This document shows, piece by piece, positions 8,319-16,124 of a stretch of 37,958 bases of DNA. The notes under the pieces are model-generated. The model was not told where the DNA came from. It worked only from the letters and a program-made list of their open reading frames with translations, and did no database searches. Source of the DNA: Bacteroidales bacterium UBA5281 (lineage in GTDB: Bacteria; Bacteroidota; Bacteroidia; Bacteroidales; Lentimicrobiaceae); contig DHSR01000012.1 in assembly GCA_002410555.1 (NCBI GenBank), positions 1 through 37,958 on the forward strand, read 5' to 3'. How positions within the stretch are numbered: the stretch's first letter is position 1; each line of letters opens with the position of its first letter. The position numbers and the translations under genes are program-made.

Positions 8319-9165
8319 TTACGATCAATAAAACTTCAACGTTGCCATTTATAAAAACCGGCAAGGTCATTCCCGACCAGATGCCGCTTTGGTTGTACAT
8401 GAATTTATACAACGTTTTGTAGTAGTGGTAATGCTCGCGGGTAACGCTTCTAAGCTCCGAAACCACAATCACTTTTTGTAGGGATTCAGTAAAGAAGTAG
8501 AGGAAATAGTACATCGGTATGCTTAGTTGGGAGCCATTGAACATAGCATCGCTGAAAAGCATGGTTATGGGTTCGTACTGCATAATATCCTCACTTACCA
8601 TGATGGGATCAAACGACCTGAAATAATGGTAACCAAAGCTGCTGGACGAATCATACATAATTTGAGTGACAATAAGACTAAATTCGTAATAATTGGTTTC
8701 GTCGGCAGGGTCGTCGAAACTCAATTGAACCCTCGAAAAATAAACATCATCAATAAGAAGGGCCGATGGTGTAATTTCAATGCTGTGGGCAATGATGCTT
8801 TTGGGTATTACTGTTTGGGCAAAAGTGTGTTTGTTATCTGTACCTGTTACCCGAAGCGAAATCGTGTCGCCTGATTGGGCTGATAAGCCTTCTGCAATAA
8901 ATCTTTTTCCATTATACCTTAGCGGGGTTTGGATCCCGCTATGAACAACAAAAGCTTTGGCGGTAGAATCGCAGCCGCTATATCGGGTTGTGTCATAAAT
9001 ATGCCGTGTACGTGCAATATATACCTGAAGGGTATCATCATACGATTGGCTGGCAAAGGCAACGGTAGTTGTTTCCGCCTGGGGAATGTCCATATCAACC
9101 GGCTCTTCGCAGGCAGTTATCAGAAAGACAAATATTGGTAACAAAAACCGTGTTGTTTTTTGCAT
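8299..9165 (-). CDS. DUF4249 family lipoprotein
   Basis: A 288-residue predicted lipoprotein. From Met9165 the signal sequence runs to a lipobox ITAC with Cys19, followed by EEPVDMDIP, which resembles the start of mature DUF4249 proteins. The middle contains the family-like SFDDPADETNYYEF segment, and the C-terminal third contains VVSELRSVTREHYHYYKTL and a VFINGNVE end, which also fit DUF4249. Such proteins are often encoded with TonB receptors in Bacteroidota and their function is unknown. The reading frame stays open up to a start at 9279, but those 38 extra residues include the hairpin of a terminator and precede the signal peptide, so 9165 is chosen. How it is transcribed is unclear because a terminator sits immediately before the start. 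Confidence 0.8.
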   Translation of the reverse strand: MQKTTRFLLPIFVFLITACEEPVDMDIPQAETTTVAFASQSYDDTLQVYIARTRHIYDTTRYSGCDSTAKAFVVHSGIQTPLRYNGKRFIAEGLSAQSGDTISLRVTGTDNKHTFAQTVIPKSIIAHSIEITPSALLIDDVYFSRVQLSFDDPADETNYYEFSLIVTQIMYDSSSSFGYHYFRSFDPIMVSEDIMQYEPITMLFSDAMFNGSQLSIPMYYFLYFFTESLQKVIVVSELRSVTREHYHYYKTLYKFMYNQSGIWSGMTLPVFINGNVEVLLIVINSKLR

Positions 9166-9206
9166 AAAAAGAAGAAAAAGCACCCCGCATGAAATAAGCG
9201 GGGTGC
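9160..9206 (-). terminator. Rho-independent terminator after the 9218-9784 gene
   Basis: Perfect 9-bp arms GCACCCCGC (9180-9188) and GCGGGGTGC (9198-9206) enclose a 9-nt loop. Read on the minus strand, the stem is followed by CTTTTTCTTCTTTTT, a classic U-tract. It lies 11 bp after the stop codon of the upstream gene and runs directly into the ATG of the DUF4249 gene (9163-9165). Confidence 0.85.
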
Positions 9207-9217
9207 GGATTAACAAT

Positions 9218-9784
9218 TTACTTAAAATGGTAGTTGAGTTTGTAAGTGGGTGCAAAATGATTTCCTTCAAACATAACATCTGGAGAGTATTTAACCATCA
9301 AATCCAGCGTTACTTTCTTTTTGTAGAGGTTAATGCCCATTCCGGCGGAGGTGTACCAGCCAATCCCATCTCGTTTTCCTGAATCTTTATCAGAGTGGTC
9401 TTTGTATTTTTCACATTTATAATGGAAAGCAGTTTCCAATAATAAACCAACATTTTCTCCGGAGATTAAATCATACTTGCCAAAAATGCCGAGATTACTG
9501 GTTTTATTTTCAACTTGAAAAAAATCATTGATACCTCCTATGAAAAAATACTGAGACCCAAGATGTAAACCTTTTGTAACCTCAACTCCGTAGCGCAGGC
9601 AAAAAACTTTATAATTATATCTCAAATATCCTATGTCAGATAATGAAAATAAATAAGGGTTCATTTGAACACCGACAAATTGTTTGATTGACTTACCTCC
9701 AGTAGAACTTGCCTCTTGAGAAAATAATTGATTACTAAATATAAGTAACCAGCTTAAAGTTAAGGATACTATTTTTTTTATCAT
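9218..9784 (-). CDS. Hypothetical exported protein, probable outer-membrane beta-barrel
   Basis: A 188-residue protein with a signal peptide (MIKKIVSLTLSWLLIFSNQLFSQ) and a strand-rich body, including VQMNPYLFSLSDIGYLRYNYKVFCLRYGV, GLHLGSQYFFIGG and GIGWYTSAGMGINLYKKKVTLDLMVKY, ending in KLNYHFK. Aromatic girdles and the terminal aromatic strand suggest a small outer-membrane barrel. I do not recognise a named family. It is followed by a strong intrinsic terminator. Confidence 0.65.
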   Translation of the reverse strand: MIKKIVSLTLSWLLIFSNQLFSQEASSTGGKSIKQFVGVQMNPYLFSLSDIGYLRYNYKVFCLRYGVEVTKGLHLGSQYFFIGGINDFFQVENKTSNLGIFGKYDLISGENVGLLLETAFHYKCEKYKDHSDKDSGKRDGIGWYTSAGMGINLYKKKVTLDLMVKYSPDVMFEGNHFAPTYKLNYHFK

Positions 9785-9789
9785 GTTCT

Positions 9790-9933
9790 TTAATCAGGAA
9801 AAAGTTCATTATCATCAACAATTGCATATTCACCCCATCTCTTTCCGATATGATCAATAAGGCAAGAGCTCATACTATTAACAACGGGATATGATGATGA
9901 TAACATAGTAACCCTTGTTTCATCACCCGGAAT
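9790..9933 (-). pseudogene. In-frame coding remnant downstream of the 9934-10422 frame
   Basis: After the TAA at 9934-9936 the same reading frame stays open for 47 codons to a TAA at 9790-9792. It reads IPGDETRVTMLSSSYP through to HIGKRWGEYAIVDDNELFPD. The composition is protein-like and the frame is the same as the gene upstream, so this may be the severed C-terminus of that gene. The stop follows a run of seven T on the minus strand. No start codon is obvious except an internal ATG. Confidence 0.35.
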
Positions 9934-10422
9934 TTAAAAAAATGGCGCAACGTTAATATAATACGGCCCCTGATTCCCATTGCTGGTTTTAACATAATAT
10001 ACCCCTGTCTGACTTGTTTGCCCAACCTCGTCTATTTTAGCCTTTACCCATACTCCAGACCAATGACGTTGCTTAGATGTTGTTCTCGATTCATATTTAT
10101 GCTTTGTTGGATATGTAGAAGACGAAGCATACAAACGAGCAACAATCCTTCTGTCACTCCATTTAAAATACGCAGTTCTATAGCTGTAATGACTAGTTTT
10201 TGTAGCTATTAAGCTTTCTTTGTATTTTTTAATTATCTCTTCGTCTAACAAAGCAAGTGGAGTTTCAATTATAATAGAAAATTCTTGTGGATTAATAGTA
10301 GAAAAATCTATATCCTCAGTATTTCTAATAATGATTTCTCCAATTTGATAAACGCCTTGTTTATCTACAAAATAGCTTAACATTGAAGCCATTGGCATTT
10401 CCCAAAATGCTGAATTGTCCAT
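9934..10422 (-). CDS. Hypothetical protein, probably a truncated or interrupted gene
   Basis: A 162-residue frame from the first ATG, of unrecognised family. The content looks coding (IGEIIIRNTEDIDFSTINPQEFSIIIET, then a beta-rich C-terminal half with HWSGVWVKAKIDEVGQTSQTGVYYVKTS). It has no signal peptide. The frame is open 30 codons upstream of this ATG, from a TAA at 10513-10515, and reads KPFVNSFSENKQFVLTETSQ without a start codon. It also continues in frame past its stop. The true 5' end is therefore uncertain and the gene may be a decayed fragment. It is AT-rich relative to the housekeeping genes on either side of this patch. Confidence 0.45.
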   Translation of the reverse strand: MDNSAFWEMPMASMLSYFVDKQGVYQIGEIIIRNTEDIDFSTINPQEFSIIIETPLALLDEEIIKKYKESLIATKTSHYSYRTAYFKWSDRRIVARLYASSSTYPTKHKYESRTTSKQRHWSGVWVKAKIDEVGQTSQTGVYYVKTSNGNQGPYYINVAPFF

Positions 10423-10453
10423 ACCTGAAAGTAATTGTCTGACGCCTTGACTT

Positions 10454-10490
10454 GTTTCAGTGAGAACAAACTGTTTGTTCTCACTGAAAC
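10454..10490. repeat. 37-bp perfect palindrome
   Basis: The 18-bp arms GTTTCAGTGAGAACAAAC (10454-10471) and GTTTGTTCTCACTGAAAC (10473-10490) are exact reverse complements around a single T. It lies 54 bp after the stop of the gene at 10544-11170 and upstream of the frame at 9934-10422, both on the minus strand. There is no U-tract on either side, so if it ends transcription it is not a canonical terminator. It could be an operator or a cruciform-forming repeat. Confidence 0.85.
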
Positions 10491-10543
10491 TATTTACAAA
10501 TGGTTTCTGGCTTTAAGCTTACATAAAACATATGTGCATCAAT

Positions 10544-11170
10544 TTATTCACCAAGCCTGTATGAAACACCAATGTTCAGAAGATAGCCAAATTCCCGGGA
10601 AAATTTATTAGTGGTCTGGGGCATTCTTTTGTCTTCACCAAGGATGAATGTTATTCCTGCTCCGACTTTTTGAAACATATAGAGCGAGTTTGCTACTTTA
10701 ACCCTGTAACCTAGTCCAACACTTTGTTCTATCCAGTAGAATGGCCCAAAATATTCCCGATATTCTTTATATAGAACATCTCCATTGATGTCATAACTAT
10801 ATGGAGTGAAAAACCGGTTCCATGTGGTAGACCTGGTGAACTGCAAATCATAAAACAGGTAAGGTTTTATGCATTGCCAATCAGGTAATATGGCTCTATA
10901 ATAATTTGCCTGCACCCCAAAATATTGAGAAAACTCAGTAGCAAAGAGCCTTTTATAGAAAACATTGCCTTGGTCATCAGGGTGTTTCTTGCTATTAATA
11001 TTTATTCTTAGGCCTATACCAAAAGTATGGATATTTTTTACGGTCTTGGAATACCCCAGTACAACATTTCTCCCGGATGGCATTGAATTGAATGAGAATA
11101 GCAAATCATTTTGTGCTAAAACAACAGAGCTGGTAAAAATAATTAGAATAAAAAAATAAAGGGTTTTCAT
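10544..11170 (-). CDS. Hypothetical exported protein, probable outer-membrane beta-barrel
   Basis: A 208-residue protein from the ATG at 11170; a TTG three codons upstream (11179) is less likely. Residues 1-20 are a signal peptide ending VVLAQ. The body has repeated amphipathic strands, for example RNVVLGYSKTVKNIHTFGIGLRINI, FGVQANYYRAILPDWQCIKPYLFYDLQF, FYWIEQSVGLGYRVKV and FGYLLNIGVSYRLGE, the last being a typical terminal barrel strand. No named family is recognised. Together with the genes at 7680 and 9218 it makes a patch of unrelated small barrel proteins. Confidence 0.65.
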   Translation of the reverse strand: MKTLYFFILIIFTSSVVLAQNDLLFSFNSMPSGRNVVLGYSKTVKNIHTFGIGLRININSKKHPDDQGNVFYKRLFATEFSQYFGVQANYYRAILPDWQCIKPYLFYDLQFTRSTTWNRFFTPYSYDINGDVLYKEYREYFGPFYWIEQSVGLGYRVKVANSLYMFQKVGAGITFILGEDKRMPQTTNKFSREFGYLLNIGVSYRLGE

Positions 11171-12054
11171 TTTAGGCAAGATTAAAGGGTTATTAAATGA
11201 TTGGGTTAGTTATTGATTTTTATTGTGTACACTCCCATACCCGGTTTTTAGGATATGCAGATTCGCTGGCTTTGTAAAACCCTCCTTTCTAAAATTTAGC
11301 TCAGATTTTTAACCTGGGTTTTTCCGAAATGATTTTTTGAACTACTGTTTTAATTCTTGTTAAATAAAATGCGCAATACTTTTTTTGTAAATCCAATCTG
11401 TAATATCCTATCTTATCTATGCCTGCGCATTGTCCTACCTATGGTGACGGATTCCAATGCAAATCTATAACAAAACATTTCACTTATTACAGGGGGGGGG
11501 GGTAAATTTTTATCATTTTTTCTCAATTTATATTCATTCTAAATAATAATTATCCGATAAAAACTGGTACAAAAAATTTATATAATGCAACTTTGTGATT
11601 ATCAGATCCAATTGAGTTGTATTCAGCAACCTTATGAAAGTAAGCCTCCTTTAAAAAAGAGCCAATTGTTACTCATAGGTGATCGTTTTGTGCCAATCTT
11701 TATCGGGATTCCAGAAAACTGAAGAAATGCATCTTACAAAAACTTACCAAATTTGACTATCCGGTTAATTAACAAAAAGAGGTGGGCCGTGGGGCATGAG
11801 CCCACGCAGAAAGATTCGCCTCGTTTGTACAAAACGATGCACTATACTTTAGTTGGTGAACTATCTTATGAACAATCATTAAGCCAGTCGAAGTGGTGAA
11901 ATAAGAAAATTCTATTCGCGTAAATTAGCGAAATCAGCGGTCAACAAAACCACTGTAGATTTACGCTTATCCCTGGAAGTGACCAAAGTATTCATGCTAT
12001 GTCAAAACCACTATAGCCGGCTACTTATCTAAATTGTGTCTAAATAAGCAAAAT
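11171..12054. other. Long non-coding stretch upstream of the metal-uptake pair
   Basis: No reading frame with coding character is visible in these 884 bp. Noted elements: an uninterrupted run of 11 G at 11492-11502; a hairpin with GTGGGC (11782-11787) and GCCCAC (11800-11805); a near-palindrome TCGTTTGTACAAAACGA at about 11820-11836; and two direct copies of CAAAACCACT(G/A)TAG at 11945-11958 and 12003-12016, which precede the promoter of the downstream gene. AT content is high around 11500-11600. Confidence 0.6.
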
Positions 12055-12087
12055 TTTGTTTACGCTCCGGGGAAAGGCCTACTTTTG
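12055..12087 (+). promoter_or_regulatory. Bacteroidota-type promoter of the His-rich protein gene
   Basis: TTTG (12055-12058) and TACTTTTG (12080-12087) are separated by 21 nt, matching the -33 TTTG / -7 TAnnTTTG arrangement of the phylum's primary sigma factor. The ATG follows 7 nt after the -7 box, so the transcript is leaderless or nearly so. This is the only promoter in the window where both boxes are clear, and it decides the start codon of the next gene. Confidence 0.75.
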
Positions 12088-12094
12088 CCGGCAA

Positions 12095-12457
12095 ATGAAA
12101 AGAGCTGCATTACATAGAGCCGTTAAGCTGATAACCTTTCTAATGATTGGTTTAATGCTCATGCTGGTTGGTAACAGGGCTTTGTTCACACATACTCATC
12201 AACTTCAGGATGGAACATTTATTGAACATGCCCATCCTTTTGACAAGGCTGAAGATAGTGCTCCACTGAAATCTCACCATCATACTGAGTCCGGATTTCT
12301 GTTTTTTCAGCATCTGGGTTTGCTTTTCCTGGGGTTACCATTGGTATTGATTGCAACTCCTTTCATTAGAAATAACAGGATTGCCACTTATTCTGTATCC
12401 AGGCCCGCCCTCATTCTGCTTTACGCGGACAATGGCAGGGCTCCGCCATTTGTTTGA
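12095..12457 (+). CDS. Small His-rich two-helix membrane protein
   Basis: A 120-residue protein, using the ATG at 12095; an upstream TTG at 12056 lies inside the promoter. Two hydrophobic helices (about 10-30 and 68-90) flank a His-rich loop of about 35 residues: HTH at 33-35, HAHPFD at 45-50 and HHHT at 61-64. The C-terminus ends in RAPPFV. The His spacing suggests divalent metal binding on the outer face of the inner membrane. It is followed after 108 bp by a TonB receptor on the same strand, so the two are likely co-expressed. The family name is not known to me; metal binding is inferred, and zinc, copper and others cannot be separated. Confidence 0.7.
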   Translation: MKRAALHRAVKLITFLMIGLMLMLVGNRALFTHTHQLQDGTFIEHAHPFDKAEDSAPLKSHHHTESGFLFFQHLGLLFLGLPLVLIATPFIRNNRIATYSVSRPALILLYADNGRAPPFV

Positions 12458-12565
12458 AATTTCATCAGCCGGACACATCAATCAAAGTGATTTCACATTT
12501 CGGCAGCCTTCCTCTCCGCAGTTTAGCTTCGGACAAACGATAGAATTATCTTAATAATTTACTGA

Positions 12566-14947
12566 ATGAGAAAAAATATTTTCCTGCTGACGGTCATATT
12601 TCTGTCGGCCATTGCCTCAGGCTATGCTCAAAAAAAGTCAAAAACCGACGCGAATCTGGTAGGACATGTAACCAGCAACGGCATACACATCCCTTTTGCC
12701 AACGTAAGCATAAAGGGGACTACAATAGGAACTACCACAGATGAATCAGGGCATTACCAACTCATCCACCTGCCACCGGGCACACACACCATCATAGCCC
12801 AATCCATGGGATATAGACCTAAGGAAGAGGTGATTACCATGGTGGCCGGTGAAACCAAAGAGTTAAAGTTTGATCTGGAACCGGATGTGCTTGGACTGGA
12901 GGAAGTGGTGATTACCGGAGACCGGAACGAGACCAACCGGGTGGAATCCTCTATCATTGTAACCACCATTACCCCTAAGCTATTCGCCTCAACCCAATCA
13001 GTTACCCTGAGCGAGGGATTGAACTTTTGCCCCGGCCTTCGTATTGAGAATGATTGTCAGAATTGTGGCTTCAATCAGGTGAGGATGAACGGCATGGAAG
13101 GGCCATATTCACAGATACTGATCAACAGCCGGCCCATATTCAGTGGGTTGGCCGGCGTTTATGGATTGGAGCTGATCCCGGCAGCCATGATCGAAAGGGT
13201 AGAAGTTATCCGCGGAGGCGGCTCGGCATTGTATGGAAGCAATGCCATCGCCGGCACCATCAATCTCATTCTGAAAGATCCCATTAACAACGCCTACGAA
13301 TTTGGAATAAATTCAGGATTCACCGGCATTGGAATGAAAAATTCAGGTACGGTGGCCAATGATTTTTCCGTACACCTTAATGCTTCCCTCACTTCAGCAG
13401 ATAACAAAACAGGTATGACCATTTATGGATTTAACCGCAACCGGGAGCCATTTGATGCCAATAATGATGATTTTTCTGAAATATCTACCCTTAAAAATTT
13501 AACATTAGGTGGAAGGGTCTTTCATCGCTTTGGGTATCGAAACAAGCTTATTGCCGATTTCTTTGCCATCAATGAAGACCGCAGGGGTGGCGACCGCTTT
13601 GATTATCCTGCCCACGAAGCAAACATTGCCGAGCAGGTAAAACATGACCTGAGCACTGCGGCCTTAACCTACGAGCAATTTTTCAGGGAGCATGAGCTCT
13701 TTTCCATTTATGCATCCACTCAAAAGGTAAAAAGAGACTCCTACTATGGAGCGCACCAATCGTTAAAGGATTATGGCCACACCGCTGACCTTTCTTATAC
13801 TATTGGCGCACAATACAATGCGAAATTCGGGAAATCGGCTTTGGTGGGTGGTCTCGAAAACATTGGATCAGGCTTAAAAGATACCAAACTGGGTTATGCT
13901 GATACAGAAAATGCACTCATTATCAACGACAGCCTGATTTCTATTCCACACACAGATAATGTGACTATTGCCGATCAAAACAGCAATACCACCGGCGTAT
14001 TTGCTCAATACGAATACAACTGGGTACGACTCAAGGTGTCTGTAGGCGCCCGCTTCGATCATTATGTTATTGAGGATAAGACGCAGTCGGAGGCTACACA
14101 ATCTGGCAATGTTTTGAGTCCACGACTTACAGTAAAATATGACCTTAAACCGTGGTTGCAGTCGAGAATAAGCTATTCCCAGGGCTACAGGGCACCTCAG
14201 ATTTTTGATGAAGACCTTCACATTGAAACATCCGGTTCACGCCGGGTGGTCCATAAAAACAGTCCTGACTTAACACGTGAAAACAGCAATAGCTATATGG
14301 CTTCACTGGACTTTAACAAGAAGTTGGGTAGTATTTATTTCGCACTGCTTATTGAAGGTTTTTTAACCCGTTTAGATAACCCCTTCGCCAATGAATATGG
14401 TGTACCCGATGAGAACGGCACCGTAGTTTATACTCGCATAAATGCTGAAGAAGGAGCTTCGGTAAGAGGAATTAATATAGAGATGAATGTAATCCCCGGG
14501 AATGAGGTTACAATAAAAGCTGGTTTTACGCTGCAATCCAGTCAGTATGATGGCGTTCAGCAGTTTAATGAAAAACAATTTTTAAGAACCCCTGATCAAT
14601 ATGGCTACGTCTCTATGGATTGGGACTATTCAAAAAAACTTGGGCTTTCGGCATCGGGAACTTACACCGGAAGCATGCTCGTTCCCTATTTTGGGTTAGA
14701 AAGCCCCGATCCCGGCATGGGAATACTTAAAAAATCGGATCCCTTCTTAGACCTTGGATTTAAGGTACGTTATACCATCAAACTGAATGGAGCCAGTTTA
14801 CAATGTTTTGCCGGTATAAAGAACATCTTCAATGCCTATCAGGATGATTTTGACCGGGGCATTAACCGTGATCCGGGATATATTTATGGACCCACCAATC
14901 CGCGTACCTTCTATGCCGGGTTTAAACTCGGTAACTTTTTGCGGTAA
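12566..14947 (+). CDS. TonB-dependent outer-membrane receptor with CarboxypepD-reg domain
   Basis: A 793-residue receptor. It has a signal peptide ending SGYAQ (1-22), a carboxypeptidase-regulatory-like domain at about 30-105 (LVGHVTSNGIHIPFANVSIKG), a TonB-box-like EEVVITG (112-118), a plug domain at about 125-235 containing VEVIRGGGSALYGSNAIAGTINLI, and a barrel to the C-terminus. The plug carries Cys155 and the pair Cys164/Cys167 in ENDCQNCGFNQVRMNGMEGPYSQILINSR, a pattern I associate with a Bacteroidota subgroup of siderophore/heme/vitamin-type receptors rather than SusC. There is no SusD partner. The upstream His-rich gene suggests a metal or metal-complex ligand; the ligand is otherwise undetermined. 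Confidence 0.9.
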   Translation: MRKNIFLLTVIFLSAIASGYAQKKSKTDANLVGHVTSNGIHIPFANVSIKGTTIGTTTDESGHYQLIHLPPGTHTIIAQSMGYRPKEEVITMVAGETKELKFDLEPDVLGLEEVVITGDRNETNRVESSIIVTTITPKLFASTQSVTLSEGLNFCPGLRIENDCQNCGFNQVRMNGMEGPYSQILINSRPIFSGLAGVYGLELIPAAMIERVEVIRGGGSALYGSNAIAGTINLILKDPINNAYEFGINSGFTGIGMKNSGTVANDFSVHLNASLTSADNKTGMTIYGFNRNREPFDANNDDFSEISTLKNLTLGGRVFHRFGYRNKLIADFFAINEDRRGGDRFDYPAHEANIAEQVKHDLSTAALTYEQFFREHELFSIYASTQKVKRDSYYGAHQSLKDYGHTADLSYTIGAQYNAKFGKSALVGGLENIGSGLKDTKLGYADTENALIINDSLISIPHTDNVTIADQNSNTTGVFAQYEYNWVRLKVSVGARFDHYVIEDKTQSEATQSGNVLSPRLTVKYDLKPWLQSRISYSQGYRAPQIFDEDLHIETSGSRRVVHKNSPDLTRENSNSYMASLDFNKKLGSIYFALLIEGFLTRLDNPFANEYGVPDENGTVVYTRINAEEGASVRGINIEMNVIPGNEVTIKAGFTLQSSQYDGVQQFNEKQFLRTPDQYGYVSMDWDYSKKLGLSASGTYTGSMLVPYFGLESPDPGMGILKKSDPFLDLGFKVRYTIKLNGASLQCFAGIKNIFNAYQDDFDRGINRDPGYIYGPTNPRTFYAGFKLGNFLR

Positions 14948-14966
14948 TTAGTTGCAAAAATTAAGC

Positions 14967-14988
14967 TTTAGCTCAACGTCAAGCTAAA
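14967..14988. terminator. Weak hairpin after the TonB receptor gene
   Basis: TTTAGCT (14967-14973) and AGCTAAA (14982-14988) can form a 7-bp stem 20 bp after the receptor stop. There is no U-tract on the plus strand, so a terminator role is only possible. Confidence 0.25.
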
Positions 14989-15090
14989 AAAAGCCTTGCT
15001 GAGTGTTTTCGTTCTGGGCTAACATATCCAATTCAACCTATATCACCAGTCATATTAAGCAAACGGGGATACTTTAACCTAAAATTTCCG

Positions 15091-15098
15091 TAACTTTG
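15091..15098 (+). promoter_or_regulatory. TAnnTTTG -7 element of the SDR gene
   Basis: TAACTTTG ends 4 nt before the ATG at 15103, predicting a leaderless transcript. No -33 TTTG is evident. Confidence 0.55.
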
Positions 15099-15102
15099 CA
15101 CT

Positions 15103-16122
15103 ATGATTTTAGTTACAGGTGCTACCGGCCTTTTGGGTTCTTATTTACTATTGGAATTGTTGCAACAGGACGAGCCTGTGCGGGCAATTATATATAATCC
15201 TGAAAGTAAACACAAAGTTTACCGGATGTTTAAATCCACAGGTGCCAACTTAAGGTTGCTCGAAAAGGTGGAATGGGTACAGGGAGATATTCTTGATTAT
15301 TTCTCCTTGCTGGATGCAATGAAGGGCGTAGAAAAAGTATATCATTGTGCTGGATATGTATCCTTTAGTCCTTTTGATAAGGAAAAACTGGAAAAGATAA
15401 ACATAGAAGGCACCGCCAATGTAGTAAACGCCGCCCTTGAATCAGGTGTGCGAAAGCTCGCTTACAGCAGTTCTGTGGCTGCTCTGGGGCGCACCGAGGA
15501 TACTCTGGTTATCGATGAAAACTCTCAGTTTAAGACTTCTAAACTGAATTCTCATTATGCGTTAAGTAAATTTGCGGCAGAATGGGAAGTCTGGCGCGGT
15601 TCAGCAGAAGGATTGGAAGTAGTTATTGTTAATCCATCCATAATTTTTGGTTATGGTGACCCTTCCAGTGGAAGCACAAAGATGTTTGGCACCCTCCATA
15701 AGCACCATCACTTTTATGGAAAGGGTTCCACGGGTTTTGTAGGAGCTGGTGATGTAGCCAGGATCATGGTGATATTGATGGAAAGCGATATCATAAATGA
15801 ACGCTTTCTTGTGTCAGCCGGCGATTTTTCTTACCAACAGGTTTTTTCGTGGATTGCCCAGGGATTTGGGAAAACAGCTCCACGTTTTGCTATTCCCAAT
15901 TGGGTGCTTGGGGCAGTGTGGCGTTTGGAGTGGATATTAGCCAGGATTAATCCCCGTCATCAGCCAATGATTACCCGTGAAACAGCCAGGACTTCTCTCA
16001 ACAATCTTAGCTTTAGTTCAAAGAAATTGCTTACTGCCATTGATTTTGAATACACTCCATTGCCTGAGGTAATTACAAAAGTGTGCCAGGCCATGCTTCC
16101 GGAACTGGAAAATAAAAATTGA
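15103..16122 (+). CDS. NAD(P)-dependent epimerase/dehydratase (extended SDR)
   Basis: A 339-residue Rossmann-fold enzyme of the extended short-chain dehydrogenase family. The cofactor loop is TGATGLLG (5-12). The catalytic Ser is in YSSSVAALG (121-129), and the active-site pair Tyr152/Lys156 is in HYALSKFAAE. The GD at 61-62 and the HCAG (81-84) strand are also typical. Overall it resembles the dihydroflavonol-4-reductase / 3-beta-hydroxysteroid dehydrogenase-like subgroup. The substrate is unknown, as with most bacterial members. It faces the mltF gene tail-to-tail with only 2 bp between the stops. Confidence 0.85.
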   Translation: MILVTGATGLLGSYLLLELLQQDEPVRAIIYNPESKHKVYRMFKSTGANLRLLEKVEWVQGDILDYFSLLDAMKGVEKVYHCAGYVSFSPFDKEKLEKINIEGTANVVNAALESGVRKLAYSSSVAALGRTEDTLVIDENSQFKTSKLNSHYALSKFAAEWEVWRGSAEGLEVVIVNPSIIFGYGDPSSGSTKMFGTLHKHHHFYGKGSTGFVGAGDVARIMVILMESDIINERFLVSAGDFSYQQVFSWIAQGFGKTAPRFAIPNWVLGAVWRLEWILARINPRHQPMITRETARTSLNNLSFSSKKLLTAIDFEYTPLPEVITKVCQAMLPELENKN

Positions 16123-16124
16123 AA

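Noticed and set aside
11820..11836. Near-palindrome TCGTTTGTACAAAACGA as a Zur or Fur box
   Set aside because: It has a one-base offset in symmetry and no clear match to a known metal-regulator consensus, and is about 220 bp from the promoter.
12056..12094. TTG start adding 13 residues to the His-rich protein
   Set aside because: It overlaps both boxes of the promoter at 12055-12087, so it would not be transcribed.
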